A stretch of DNA of 64,000 nucleotides from Sporosarcina sp. ZBG7A (GTDB lineage Bacteria; Bacillota; Bacilli; Bacillales_A; Planococcaceae): the NCBI RefSeq assembly GCF_000813425.1, contig NZ_JWIB01000001.1, positions 1 to 64,000 of the forward strand. Reading direction: 5' to 3'. Positions 33,390 through 42,544 of this stretch are shown in pieces. The notes beneath the pieces are model-generated. The model was not told the origin of the DNA. It ran no database searches and saw nothing but the letters and a program-made list of their open reading frames with translations. Each line of letters begins with the position of its first letter. Positions within the stretch are counted from its first letter, which is position 1. A program made the translations under genes and the position numbers.

Positions 33390-36389
33390 TTAAATTTCTG
33401 TTTTCGTTTTACTAACAGTAAACACTCGATACACCGAAGGAATAAGCAACAATGTAATGACGGTCGCAAATAGTAATCCCGAAATGAGTACTGTTGCAAG
33501 GGGCGCTTGGTAGTTCCCTGAGACACCAGATGCGAGTGCAAGGGGCAACATACCGCCAACAGTAGTTAATGTTGTCATGAGGATGGGGCGTATTCGTTGT
33601 GTACCTGCTGCAACGAGTGCTTCTTCAACAGAACTTCCTTCTGAACGTAACTGATTTGTCCGATCAATGAGCAAAATTGCATTGTTCAAGACGATACCGA
33701 TGAGCATGATGATTCCCATACCTGACAAGAGATTCAGTTCTCGTTGTGTGACGGCCAACCCGATAATGACACCGATTATTGCCATTGGGATGATGGACAT
33801 GACGATGAAGGGGTGCCCTAAGTGATTAAACTGTACAGCCATGACAAAATACACGAGGAATAATGCAATGGCCAATACAACTATCATTTCCATCATCAAA
33901 TCTTGTTGCTGCTCGATATCTCCGGCGACACCAACGGAATATCCGTTAGGCGCGTTGAAATCCTTCAAAACCTTTTGAATATCACGATTGATGGCTCCTA
34001 AATCCCGTCCTTCAATATCTGCAGATACTGTAATATAACGCTCACCATCTTTATGCATAATTTCGTTTGGAGTCTGAACCGTTTTTAAATCTAAGAAGGT
34101 GGACAATTTCTTTTCGCCATCCGTCGTCGGGACCTTTAAATGGAGCAAGTCTTCTGGAGTAGTTGTTTTTGAATCCCAACTTGCGATTAAAGGAACTGAC
34201 TGATCCGCAACAGTGATTTGTCCGATAGGTGTAGAAACAAAGGTCTCTTCAAGGAATTGTTTCACTTGTAGCCTAGACAATCCCGCATCCTGGATTGCTT
34301 TCTCCTTCAATACAATGAGTTGCTCAGGTGAACCATGCTGTAGAGTATCCATAATTCCTACAATTCCTTCAACAGCATCAAGCTTTTGTTTAAACTCATT
34401 TGATAGGGTTTGTAAGGAGTCAAAGTCTTCTCCTTTAATAATCACTTGAACGGGGGATCCCGCCAAACCATCCATAGCGCTTTGAACACTATTGATTGGG
34501 GTAGAAGGCACCAATTCACGTATGCTTTTCAAAATTTCTTCATTAACTTCTTTTTGTCCTTTGTGAATTTTATCGCCTTTCGTCATATTAATGATTCCAA
34601 CGAGTAAGCCATCTGTATCCAATAGATAATTAGATTCAACATCCTGAATGGCTTCCAGGCGTTCATTCACAGTAGCGATCACTTCTTCTTTTTCTTGCGC
34701 ATCAATACCGGATTCCAGTTCAATTACGACTTCTGTATATCTGTTGAAAATGTCCGGCATCACGGTCATCGGGATTTTAGGTACGAAGAAGAGAGAGCCG
34801 ACGAAGAGTGCAAAAAACAGAGCAATGACGAGAATACTGCGTTTCTTTTTTCGGACGATCCATGAAATGGTGGCACTGTACCTTTTCGTGATGAAACCTT
34901 CCTTTGATGTCGTATCCCTCTTTTTGAGTCGCAAAAACTTTTCGGATAAAGTCGGTATAACCGTAAAAGCGACAATGACGGAACTGATTAATGTAATGGC
35001 AACGACGATTGATAAGATAATCATGAGCCGACCAAGGTCGCCACCAATGAATCCGATAGGTAAGAACACTACGATTGTCGTCAACATGGATGCAAAAACG
35101 GCGCCAGCGACTTCCTTCGTTCCAGTAAGAACCGATTCCATATTTCCGAGTCCGAGCTCTCTCTGCCGGTAAATCGATTCCAGGATCACAATGGATGAAT
35201 CGACCATCATTCCAATTCCTAATCCTAACCCAATAAGGGTCAACATATTGAGACTATAACCTAATAGGTGGACGGTTAAAAAAGTGAGAAGAACCGAAGT
35301 GGGGATGGATACCCCAATAATGAGTGTTGCACGAATGTTGCGCAGAAAAACCAGTAGAATTGCAATTGCAACAATACTTCCTATTAAAATATTGACCGAA
35401 ACACCTGTAATCGACTCCTGAACAAAGTCTGCCTGAGCAACCATCTCATTTAAGGTGAAGCCTTCGATAAGACCCTCTTCCCGGATCTTTTCGACTTCTG
35501 CGCGAACTGCTTTTGCCATGTCGATTTGGTTTACATTAGCAGCGCGACTGATTTGTACGAACACTAAATCTTGCGTGCCATTTTTCCAAACGAATGATGA
35601 ACCTTCAAGAGGTACTAAGGAAACCGTTGCAATGTCATCCAAAAGGATAGTTCCGGTGGATGTCGGAATTTCTAGTTGTTCAATGGACGCCACGCTATCC
35701 AACTTTGTATCCCATCTAACAGTTACTTGGTCTTTCCCGTCCGTCAATTCTCCGAGTGTCGCTTCTGAATTCGCCTCAGTTATCATGCCAATTACCTGAG
35801 AAATATCCAACTTGTGTTGGATCAGTTCATCGCGCTTAAACTGAATGGCTACTTCAGACTCAGGCATTCCTGACAAATTCACATCAGCGACTTCACTCAA
35901 GCCTTCAAGTCGCGGCTTTAAGACCTCTTTTGCGAAATCAGACATTGAGTTCATATCTCCGCCGGTCACATCCATATAGAACTCGTAGCCTTGGTTCACA
36001 CCATACTGACTTGAAGAGATTTCTTTTATCTCAGGATGAGTGGCTTTTAGTTCAGTTACGACTTGATGGACTTCTTTGGATAATTCTTCTCCCTGTCCGC
36101 GGTCAAATGTGATCTGTAAAGTGCTATCTCCTCGTTGGGTTTTGGATTGAATTTCTTGTACGCCTTCAATTGCCTGGATCTTTTGTTCAAGTGGAGTGGT
36201 AATCGTCCGCTCTACGTCAATCGCAGATAATTCACCAGCGTCGACGTTGACATAAGCACCATCCATTCCGACAGATGGCATAATTTCCTTATCCAATTGA
36301 AGAACAGCGAGTCCTCCAAGAGCGATAATCAAAACAGATAGTAAACCCACTAATACTTTTTTTCTTACGATATATTCTAAAATACGCAT
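33390..36389 (-). CDS. RND family efflux transporter (SwrC/AcrB-like)
   Basis: A 999-residue RND (HAE1/AcrB-type) exporter with 12 transmembrane helices and two large external loops. The TM4 region GLGLGIGMMVDSSIVILESIYR keeps the proton-relay Asp, and the second half has GIIMLIGIVLNNAILLID. The size and single-gene layout, with no membrane-fusion or outer-membrane partner, match SwrC-type exporters of Bacilli, which expel lipopeptides and biocides. AAAGGAGG lies 7 bases before the ATG on the minus strand. An inverted repeat upstream (36444-36465) may be an operator. Substrate unknown. Confidence 0.88.
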   Translation of the reverse strand: MRILEYIVRKKVLVGLLSVLIIALGGLAVLQLDKEIMPSVGMDGAYVNVDAGELSAIDVERTITTPLEQKIQAIEGVQEIQSKTQRGDSTLQITFDRGQGEELSKEVHQVVTELKATHPEIKEISSSQYGVNQGYEFYMDVTGGDMNSMSDFAKEVLKPRLEGLSEVADVNLSGMPESEVAIQFKRDELIQHKLDISQVIGMITEANSEATLGELTDGKDQVTVRWDTKLDSVASIEQLEIPTSTGTILLDDIATVSLVPLEGSSFVWKNGTQDLVFVQISRAANVNQIDMAKAVRAEVEKIREEGLIEGFTLNEMVAQADFVQESITGVSVNILIGSIVAIAILLVFLRNIRATLIIGVSIPTSVLLTFLTVHLLGYSLNMLTLIGLGLGIGMMVDSSIVILESIYRQRELGLGNMESVLTGTKEVAGAVFASMLTTIVVFLPIGFIGGDLGRLMIILSIVVAITLISSVIVAFTVIPTLSEKFLRLKKRDTTSKEGFITKRYSATISWIVRKKKRSILVIALFFALFVGSLFFVPKIPMTVMPDIFNRYTEVVIELESGIDAQEKEEVIATVNERLEAIQDVESNYLLDTDGLLVGIINMTKGDKIHKGQKEVNEEILKSIRELVPSTPINSVQSAMDGLAGSPVQVIIKGEDFDSLQTLSNEFKQKLDAVEGIVGIMDTLQHGSPEQLIVLKEKAIQDAGLSRLQVKQFLEETFVSTPIGQITVADQSVPLIASWDSKTTTPEDLLHLKVPTTDGEKKLSTFLDLKTVQTPNEIMHKDGERYITVSADIEGRDLGAINRDIQKVLKDFNAPNGYSVGVAGDIEQQQDLMMEMIVVLAIALFLVYFVMAVQFNHLGHPFIVMSIIPMAIIGVIIGLAVTQRELNLLSGMGIIMLIGIVLNNAILLIDRTNQLRSEGSSVEEALVAAGTQRIRPILMTTLTTVGGMLPLALASGVSGNYQAPLATVLISGLLFATVITLLLIPSVYRVFTVSKTKTEI

Positions 36390-36443
36390 CGCAAGACCTC
36401 CTTTTGCTTTTACTATCTAAACAATAGCATCGTTTTTTGAAAT

Positions 36444-36465
36444 TTCAGACGTCTATAAGTCTGAA
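36444..36465. promoter_or_regulatory. inverted repeat upstream of the RND exporter
   Basis: TTCAGAC (36444-36450) and GTCTGAA (36459-36465) with an 8-base spacer, about 55 bases upstream of the exporter start codon. It has the shape of a TetR or MarR operator, but no such regulator gene is adjacent. Confidence 0.5.
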
Positions 36466-36575
36466 TCTGTCTCAGCCTTTAGATGTAGAAGAGGCTCGAC
36501 TCATCTCATTCTCAAGACTATTCTTTAGTGTCTTGAAACATTACTTTTCATGTATAAGCTGTTTTGCGCAGACGT

Positions 36576-36622
36576 AAAAAACTGCACGTCACCTTAGAAA
36601 ATAAAGGACGTACAGTTTTTAT
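36576..36622 (+). terminator. terminator-like hairpin in a divergent region
   Basis: AAAACTG and ACGTC (36578-36590) pair with GACGT and CAGTTTT (36607-36619) with one mismatch, and a T-run follows on the plus strand. No annotated gene on either strand ends here. The stretch 36390-36930 otherwise holds only the exporter promoter region and a TATAAT (36792-36797) likely to serve mqo. Confidence 0.5.
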
Positions 36623-36930
36623 TCGTAGTAAATAAACTACAATCAGTTCTCTATTACACCCCGATTGAGTAGATGTCGAATACTTAATGTCTTCTTCTAT
36701 ATATTATGCGGATTTTGTATTTGAATTTCTGTGTACAGGGAATTCAGTGGATATTCCAAACATCTCTCTTTTGTATCTCTTTGAATTAGTCTATAATTGG
36801 GAAGGTATATCATGTGTATTTATTAATCAATCCAATCGTATAGAGTTAAACAAGGAACAACTAGACAAAAAAGGTGCCGGTAAGTATTCTGTCATTTTTT
36901 TTGCAAATTCAGTGTGTAAGGATGGGTCAA

Positions 36931-38469
36931 ATGAGCAACAGAGATACGAATACAGACGTTATTTTAATTGGCGCCGGCATTATGAGTGCCACGCTCGGAG
37001 CGATGCTGAAAGAGGTAGCTCCAGAGTGGAATATCACAGTGTTTGAAAAGCTTAACCGTGCAGGGGAAGAGAGTTCGAATGAATGGAATAATGCCGGTAC
37101 AGGTCACGCAGCATTATGTGAACTGAACTATACAACGGAAAAGGCAGACGGTTCCATTGATATTAGCAAAGCGATTAAAATCAACGAACAGTTTCAAGTA
37201 TCTAAGCAGTTCTGGTCATTTTTAGTAGAGAACGGAAGAATTCAAAATCCCGAAGACTTCATCCGTCCACTCCCACACATGAGTTATGTGCAAGGTAAGG
37301 ACAACGTAACGTTTTTAAAGAAACGCTATGAAACGATGAAGCAAAATCCACTGTTTCAAGATATGGAGTACACAGAAGATCGTGAAACGTTAAAAGAATG
37401 GGTTCCTGTGATGATGGAAGACCGGACATCTACCGAGCCTATAGCGGTTTCTAAAATCGATGCTGGAACAGATGTTAACTTCGGCGCGCTCACAAATATG
37501 TTATTCGATCATCTACAACGTGAAAGTGTTGATATTCAATACCGACGTAGCGTAGAGGATTTGAAACGGAAGAGTGATGGGCGTTGGGAGCTGAAAGTTC
37601 GCAATTTGGTGAGCGGAGAAATCGAACGCCACACTGCGAAGTTTGTTTTCATCGGCGGTGGCGGCGGAAGCCTTCACTTGCTGCAAAAGTCAGGTATTCC
37701 TGAAGGTAAAGGAATCGGCGGCTTCCCGGTTAGCGGTCTGTTTTTAGTATGTAATAACCCGGAAGTTGCAGAAAAGCATTACGCGAAAGTATATGGGAAA
37801 GCTTCGGTCGGTGCACCTCCGATGTCAGTCCCTCACTTGGACACGCGTTATATTGACAACCAAAAGTCGTTGCTGTTCGGACCGTTTGCTGGCTTCTCAC
37901 CGAAGTTTTTGAAAACCGGTTCGATGATGGACTTACTATCGTCTGTCAAACCCAACAACGTCGTCAATATGTTATCTGCAGGTATGAAAGAGATGTCGCT
38001 GACAAAGTATCTTGTACAACAGCTTATGCTTTCGAAAGAGCAGCAAGTTGAAGAGTTACGTGCATTCATCCCGAATGCTAAGGTCGATGAGTGGGATGTC
38101 GTCGTTGCGGGTCAGCGCGTACAAGTCATCAAAGAAACAGAGGCTGGCGGAAAAGGAACACTCCAATTCGGAACTGAATTGGTCAACGCAGCCGATGGCT
38201 CGATCGCTGCATTGCTAGGGGCATCTCCAGGAGCTTCAACAGCAGTTCACGTCATGATCAATCTCCTGAACACGTGTTTCCCAGAGCGCAAAAATGAATG
38301 GGAAGCAAAATTCAAAGAGATGATTCCTTCATACAGTGTAGCATTGGTAGAAAATCCAGAAATGCTTCATGATGTGAAAGAAGCAACTGCGAAGTCATTG
38401 AAACTTAACAATGCACTTCCGGTTGTAGAGATTGTTGAAACAGAAGAGCAAACTAAAATCGAAGAATAA
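36931..38469 (+). CDS. mqo: malate:quinone oxidoreductase
   Basis: A 512-residue FAD enzyme of the inner face of the membrane that oxidises malate to oxaloacetate and passes electrons to quinone, bypassing NAD malate dehydrogenase. The FAD-binding motif is [18 protein letters not shown] at residues 7-24, followed by [20 protein letters not shown], which is diagnostic for Mqo. The core [18 protein letters not shown] and C-terminal [19 protein letters not shown] are also typical. ATG 36931 with GGATGGGT upstream is chosen; ATG 36922 and an open frame to 36874 remain possible. Monocistronic, with promoter and terminator. Confidence 0.93.
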   Translation: MSNRDTNTDVILIGAGIMSATLGAMLKEVAPEWNITVFEKLNRAGEESSNEWNNAGTGHAALCELNYTTEKADGSIDISKAIKINEQFQVSKQFWSFLVENGRIQNPEDFIRPLPHMSYVQGKDNVTFLKKRYETMKQNPLFQDMEYTEDRETLKEWVPVMMEDRTSTEPIAVSKIDAGTDVNFGALTNMLFDHLQRESVDIQYRRSVEDLKRKSDGRWELKVRNLVSGEIERHTAKFVFIGGGGGSLHLLQKSGIPEGKGIGGFPVSGLFLVCNNPEVAEKHYAKVYGKASVGAPPMSVPHLDTRYIDNQKSLLFGPFAGFSPKFLKTGSMMDLLSSVKPNNVVNMLSAGMKEMSLTKYLVQQLMLSKEQQVEELRAFIPNAKVDEWDVVVAGQRVQVIKETEAGGKGTLQFGTELVNAADGSIAALLGASPGASTAVHVMINLLNTCFPERKNEWEAKFKEMIPSYSVALVENPEMLHDVKEATAKSLKLNNALPVVEIVETEEQTKIEE

Positions 38470-38485
38470 TCATAAGTGATCCAAT

Positions 38486-38537
38486 AAAAAACTCTTGCAA
38501 GGTTTCTTCTAGAAGCCTCCTTGCAAGAGTTTTTTTC
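38486..38537 (+). terminator. terminator of mqo
   Basis: AAAAACTCTTGCAAGG pairs with CCTTGCAAGAGTTTTT (38519-38534) and is followed by T residues. Confidence 0.92.
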
Positions 38538-38650
38538 CTTTTTAGAAACACTGCATCTAGTGTTTTTTTAATTGCTGACAGGCTGTAGACGGGGAAAGTA
38601 AGATGTACAGAAAGAAGTATTGAAAGGGACTTATCTAAGAGGCATTTGCA

Positions 38651-38672
38651 CGTTTGTATACGTTTGTATACA
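38651..38672. repeat. tandem 10-bp duplication upstream of the small basic protein
   Basis: CGTTTGTATA occurs twice in direct succession (38651-38670); the second copy ends in the palindrome TGTATACA. It lies about 45 bases before the start codon at 38717, in the likely promoter region, so it may be an operator. Confidence 0.65.
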
Positions 38673-38716
38673 ATTAGTGATATAGTTCATTTAACGTATT
38701 GGAAGGAGTGAGTGCT

Positions 38717-39043
38717 GTGAAAGAAGAATCATCTGCTGATTTTCATAAAGAGGGAAGACAACGAGGGGGACGTCATAGAGGAGGACATCATGGTGGTGCT
38801 AAGACATTTCGTCGCGGAAAAGCAATTGCGTTTGCTGAAATGCTGAAAAGGAAACGAGCAACGATTAAGCAACAATTGGATCAGCCAGAGTTTCAATCTA
38901 TCCAGCAAGTACTTATCGGAGAACTGAAGGCAATTGACATGATGACGGACGAATTCATTCAGCTGTTTGAAATTCAAGAGGATGAAACGATGGTCATTGC
39001 TAAAGAAGATACAAGAGGGAGGAATTCAAGTGAAGTTGATTAA
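38717..39043 (+). CDS. small hypothetical protein with Gly/His/Arg-rich N terminus
   Basis: A 108-residue soluble protein. Residues about 10-28 are rich in Arg, Gly and His (RQRGGRHRGGHHGG). The rest is a predicted helical hairpin (FAEMLKRKRATIKQQLDQPE ... VLIGELKAIDMMTDEFIQLFE). I recognise it as a conserved Bacilli hypothetical protein of unknown function. GGAAGGAG precedes GTG 38717 by 8 bases; GTG 38708 and TTG 38699 are in frame but too close to it. It overlaps the methyltransferase gene by 14 bases. The basic N-terminal tail suggests nucleic-acid binding (inference). Confidence 0.6.
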   Translation: MKEESSADFHKEGRQRGGRHRGGHHGGAKTFRRGKAIAFAEMLKRKRATIKQQLDQPEFQSIQQVLIGELKAIDMMTDEFIQLFEIQEDETMVIAKEDTRGRNSSEVD

Positions 39044-39668
39044 TCACTACATTGACTCAGTATTTACTAAAGAGGATGCGTTGCTTGAAAATGTAATTAC
39101 TTCTATACAAGAAAACGGAATGCCATCTATTTCAGTTTCCCCTTCGTCCGGCAAGCTTTTGACAATGCTTGTGTCTATTTCCGGTGCAAAACAAGTTCTG
39201 GAAATAGGAGCGTTAGGCGGCTATAGTGGCATCTGTCTTGCTAGGGGATTTGGTGATGAAGGCTCTTTAATGTCACTTGAAATAGAAGAAAGGTACGCAA
39301 ACCTCGCGAATGAGAATTTATCCAAAGCAGGTTTTGGTCATCAAGTTTCTTACCGGACGGGTCCCGCCCTACACACGTTAGAAGAACTTATTAACGAACA
39401 AAAACGCTTTGACTTCTTCTTCATAGACGCGGACAAAGAAAACTACGAAAACTACTTGAACAGCTGCCTGGAATTAGCAGAACCAGGTGCATTGATTGTA
39501 ATGGATAACGTACTTGCGGGTGGCAGTATTGCAGACCCAGATGCAAAACCAAAACGCTATACGGAATTCATGAAGCATTTCAATAAAACAGTAGCCAATC
39601 ACCCTCAGCTGGAATCTCTTCTAATTCCAATTGGTGATGGGGTGACTGTTGCGAGAGTCATTGGGTAA
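39030..39668 (+). CDS. SAM-dependent O-methyltransferase family 3
   Basis: A 212-residue class I methyltransferase of the caffeoyl-CoA/catechol type (YrrM-like). The SAM site is at EIGALGGYSGICLARG, the acidic strand is MSLEIEERY and the metal-binding FFIDADKENYENYL is present. NVLAGGSIADPDA closes the active site. GTG 39030 has GAGGGAGG upstream and overlaps the previous gene, so both form one operon. It acts in the cytosol on an unknown hydroxylated substrate. Confidence 0.88.
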   Translation: MKLINHYIDSVFTKEDALLENVITSIQENGMPSISVSPSSGKLLTMLVSISGAKQVLEIGALGGYSGICLARGFGDEGSLMSLEIEERYANLANENLSKAGFGHQVSYRTGPALHTLEELINEQKRFDFFFIDADKENYENYLNSCLELAEPGALIVMDNVLAGGSIADPDAKPKRYTEFMKHFNKTVANHPQLESLLIPIGDGVTVARVIG

Positions 39669-39718
39669 ACCCGCCTCAAATTATAGAAACTGAAAAGAGA
39701 AATTTATTCCTTCTGACT

Positions 39719-40051
39719 TCATCCAGGCGGTACGATCTCGTGAAACTTTACACTCTCCAGTTTTTCAGTTTCCGTTACATACGTCACTCGAACGACAACT
39801 CCGTATTCTCGTTTCCCTTCACGCAACCAGAGGCGGAACGTGGCAACAGTGGAGCCGTTATTCGCGGCGCTTCCCATATATAAGTAGTCAATAATACTGG
39901 CTTTCGGATACTCTGATTGGGTTTGCTTAATGGCTAGTCTCGACCACTTAGCATAGGCAGGAGCATCTTCCTGTACCACCTCAGCAATTGGTGCACGAGG
40001 TGAATAAGAGACGATGAAAAGTCCGATAGCAATCGCAATTTTAATCATCAA
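39719..40051 (-). CDS. DUF3889 family secreted protein
   Basis: A 110-residue protein with an N-terminal hydrophobic signal (IKIAIAIGLFIVSY) and a DUF3889 domain (YAKWSRLAIKQTQSEYP ... DYLYMGS ... VATFRLWLREGKREYGVVV). Family members are small exported proteins of Bacilli with no known function. TTG 40051 with AAGGAG 9 bases upstream is chosen, and ATG 40048 is the alternative. Its ribosome site lies inside the hairpin that terminates the opposite-strand operon. Confidence 0.75.
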   Translation of the reverse strand: MMIKIAIAIGLFIVSYSPRAPIAEVVQEDAPAYAKWSRLAIKQTQSEYPKASIIDYLYMGSAANNGSTVATFRLWLREGKREYGVVVRVTYVTETEKLESVKFHEIVPPG

Positions 40052-40088
40052 AACGCATCACTCCTTTTTGAGTAGGGTGCGTTTTTTT
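40050..40088 (+). terminator. terminator, plus strand
   Basis: AAAACGCA (40050-40057) pairs with TGCGTTTT (40078-40085) and inner bases extend it; seven T residues follow. It would end any plus-strand transcript that passes the methyltransferase gene and overlaps the DUF3889 start region. Confidence 0.6.
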
Positions 40089-40273
40089 GTTTGTTTTATA
40101 CTTTAGGAATAATGAAGTTCCCGGCAAACAAACCATGTTGCATAGTTGTTAGCAAGAAGTTACGAACGCTACTTTTTTCTTTTTTTGACTGTAGACCATA
40201 AGAGCAAGATTGAAGACGAATTGATTAAACACACCTAGTAAAATAAGTTTCATCACAACTAGGGGGAAATAGC

Positions 40274-41044
40274 ATGAGTAAAATTCAAGAATTCAACGAA
40301 CTTCATACATCGTCCGATCTCTTGTTCTTAGGAAACGCCTGGGATCTTCTATCGGCTTTACTTCTTGAGAAGGCGGGATTTAAAGCAATTGGGACTACAA
40401 GTTGGGGGATTGCAAATACGTTGGGATTTCCAGATGGAGAACGTATTCCCTTTGATAAACATTTAGCGATTATCCAAGCGATTACAGAAAATGTTAATGT
40501 CCCAGTCTCTGCAGATATTGAAGCAGGATATAGCGAAGCGGAGGATACCATTATTCAGCACGTATTACAGACGGCAAATGTAGGGGTAGCAGGCATTAAT
40601 CTAGAGGATTCATTGAAAACAAAAAACGGTTTAAGAGAAATAAAAGATCACTGTCGACTTCTAACTAAAATGAGGATAGCACTCGATCAAAATGGTTTCA
40701 AAAACTTTTTTATTAATGCGAGAACAGATACTTATTTACAAAGTAATTTTGCCCTATCAGAGACGATTGAACGGGCAGCGGCGTACGTAGGAAGTGGAGC
40801 GAGTGGAATATTTGTGCCAGGTTTAGTAAATGAAGATGAAATCAAAGAAGTCTCAAGTACCGTAAAGGTGTCTTTGAATGTATTATCTGTACCCGGATTG
40901 ACGAATTGTGAGAAACTGAAAGAAATCGGTGTAACACGATTTAGTTTCGGGAATGCGTTCTCAGACCAAGTCATTGCATCTATCGAAAAGAATGCAACGC
41001 AGTTAGTAAAAGGTATGGATACAGAATTGTTATATAAGCACTAA
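40274..41044 (+). CDS. isocitrate lyase/PEP mutase family protein
   Basis: A 256-residue TIM-barrel protein of the phosphoenolpyruvate mutase / 2-methylisocitrate lyase family. The recognisable parts are LGNAWDLLSALLLEKAGF, the metal-site VPVSADIEAGYS, GINLEDSL and FFINARTDTYL. The catalytic KKCGH-type lyase loop is not seen, so it belongs to the PEP-mutase-like branch whose reactions are largely unassigned. GGGGGAAA precedes ATG 40274. It begins the operon with adaA, alkA and ogt, only 24 bases apart, which suggests co-induction with alkylation repair (inference). Confidence 0.85.
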   Translation: MSKIQEFNELHTSSDLLFLGNAWDLLSALLLEKAGFKAIGTTSWGIANTLGFPDGERIPFDKHLAIIQAITENVNVPVSADIEAGYSEAEDTIIQHVLQTANVGVAGINLEDSLKTKNGLREIKDHCRLLTKMRIALDQNGFKNFFINARTDTYLQSNFALSETIERAAAYVGSGASGIFVPGLVNEDEIKEVSSTVKVSLNVLSVPGLTNCEKLKEIGVTRFSFGNAFSDQVIASIEKNATQLVKGMDTELLYKH

Positions 41045-41068
41045 TGCAAGAAGTGGGGGGATTCAAAA

Positions 41069-41626
41069 GTGATACAGAGTAATCTTTCTTTTGACGAAAT
41101 GTGGGAAAAAATTATATCTTGTGATCAAACTTACGACGAGCTATTTTTTACTGCTGTAAAGACAACTAAAATTTACTGCAGGCCTTCCTGTAAATCAAGA
41201 AAGCCCAAAAAAATAAATGTAACGTTTTACCATGACATCAAGGAAGTTGAAGCAGCCGGATTTCGAGCTTGTAAAAGATGCAAACCAGAAGTTGAGCATT
41301 CTCCTCACACAGAGCTCATTAAAAACGTAACTGCTTTTTTAGTCAATCATTATAAACAAAAGTTGACGTTACAAAATATTGCTGATCATGTAGGAATTAG
41401 TCCTTTTCATCTTGAACGATTATTTCAACAAGAAACCGCAGAGACACCACGCACCTATTTGGAAAAAATCAGAGTGGATAAAGCGGCCCATCTACTGGTT
41501 CATACAGATCTAAAGACTTTAGAAATTTGTTATGATGTCGGTTTTCAGAGTCCGTCGAGTTTCTACAAATCATTTCGCAAGGTAACTAATTGTTCTCCAA
41601 GTGAGTACCGTCGGCAAGAACAGTAA
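41069..41626 (+). CDS. adaA: AdaA-like methylphosphotriester methyltransferase/activator
   Basis: A 185-residue protein with two domains. Residues 1-80 are the Ada zinc domain: the four cysteines are in YCRPSCKSRKP and FRACKRCKPEVE, the first being the methyl acceptor. Residues about 85-183 are an AraC-type helix-turn-helix (LTLQNIADHVGISPFHLERLF ... CYDVGFQSPSSFYKSFRKVT). Methylation by DNA phosphotriesters turns it into an activator of its own operon. The start is GTG 41069. It matches AdaA of Bacillus in size and order. The stop codon is followed by a ribosome site for alkA in the same frame. Confidence 0.9.
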   Translation: MIQSNLSFDEMWEKIISCDQTYDELFFTAVKTTKIYCRPSCKSRKPKKINVTFYHDIKEVEAAGFRACKRCKPEVEHSPHTELIKNVTAFLVNHYKQKLTLQNIADHVGISPFHLERLFQQETAETPRTYLEKIRVDKAAHLLVHTDLKTLEICYDVGFQSPSSFYKSFRKVTNCSPSEYRRQEQ

Positions 41627-41638
41627 GGAGCGGTTAAT

Positions 41639-42544
41639 ATAAATCAGACTATACAACAGTCAATTATAAAAATTTCACTGCCCAACGAATTTGATTTCCA
41701 ACAATGTTTAGTGTTTTTAACGAGGTCTGAGCAAGAAGTGATGCACCAAGTTAGAGATAGCTTTTTATATAAACTGATTAAGATCGATCAGGAATTTGTG
41801 TTGTGTAAAATCAGCTACCAATCCCATGTCCTTTTAGTACATTTACTACTTAATGTACACAACAAGAATGTTCAAGGAGCAGTTGTAGCTTATATCAGGG
41901 AATGGTTTGATCTGGATCGTGACTTACGTGATTTTTATTTGTTGTCGATAGAAGATAAGGTATTACAGGAAATTGTGCCGACTCATTTTGGGTTAAGAAT
42001 CATAGGGATTCCAGACTTGTTTGAAGCACTTACCTGGGCTATTATCGGTCAGCAGATCAATTTAGCATTTGCATATACGTTGAAGAAGCGTTTTGTAGAA
42101 CGATTTGGTGAAAGTTTGTCTTTTGAGGGGATCACATATTGGCTATTTCCCTCACCAGACGTCATCTCAAACTTACAAGTACAGCAACTGATTGACCTTC
42201 AATTTACAAGAAGAAAGGCCGAATATATTATTGACATCGCAAAGGCTATAGCGAATGGTCAATTAACAAAACAGATGTTACTTCAGCAAGGCGTTCAGCA
42301 AATGACAGAGACGTTACTGAGTCTGCGAGGGATTGGAGCTTGGAGTGCAAACTATGTAATGATGAAATGCTTGCATCATGCCTCTGCGTTTCCTATTGCT
42401 GATGTCGGTCTTCAAAATGCACTAAAACGCGAGCTGAAACTTGAACGTAAGCCAACTGTAGAGGAAATCAAGGAAGTTTCGAAGAATTGGGGAGGTTATG
42501 AAGCGTATGCAACATTCTATCTATGGCAATCATTGTCTGACTGA
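41639..42544 (+). CDS. alkA: AlkA-type DNA-3-methyladenine glycosylase, apparent AUA start
   Basis: A helix-hairpin-helix DNA glycosylase of about 301 residues. It has the AlkA core: WAIIGQQINLAFAYTLKKR, the hairpin LLSLRGIGAWSANYVMMK and the catalytic Asp in FPIADVGLQNALK. AAGGAG (41625-41630) lies 8 bases before ATA 41639. From there the frame reads NQTIQQSIIKISLPNEFDF, a proper AlkA N terminus. There is no ATG, GTG or TTG in this frame between the AdaA stop and GTG 41711, and starting at 41711 would remove the first strand. So either translation starts at AUA or the ATG has mutated. The frame is the same as adaA's, only a TAA apart. Confidence 0.8.
   Translation: MNQTIQQSIIKISLPNEFDFQQCLVFLTRSEQEVMHQVRDSFLYKLIKIDQEFVLCKISYQSHVLLVHLLLNVHNKNVQGAVVAYIREWFDLDRDLRDFYLLSIEDKVLQEIVPTHFGLRIIGIPDLFEALTWAIIGQQINLAFAYTLKKRFVERFGESLSFEGITYWLFPSPDVISNLQVQQLIDLQFTRRKAEYIIDIAKAIANGQLTKQMLLQQGVQQMTETLLSLRGIGAWSANYVMMKCLHHASAFPIADVGLQNALKRELKLERKPTVEEIKEVSKNWGGYEAYATFYLWQSLSD

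Noticed and set aside
36687-37046. Reading frame upstream of and overlapping mqo.
   Set aside because: No ribosome site, no family resemblance, and it overlaps the conserved start of mqo in another frame.
41069-42544. AdaA-AlkA as a single fused gene with a read-through stop.
   Set aside because: Both are in one frame, but a ribosome site follows the stop at an ideal distance from a natural AlkA N terminus, so two proteins are likelier.
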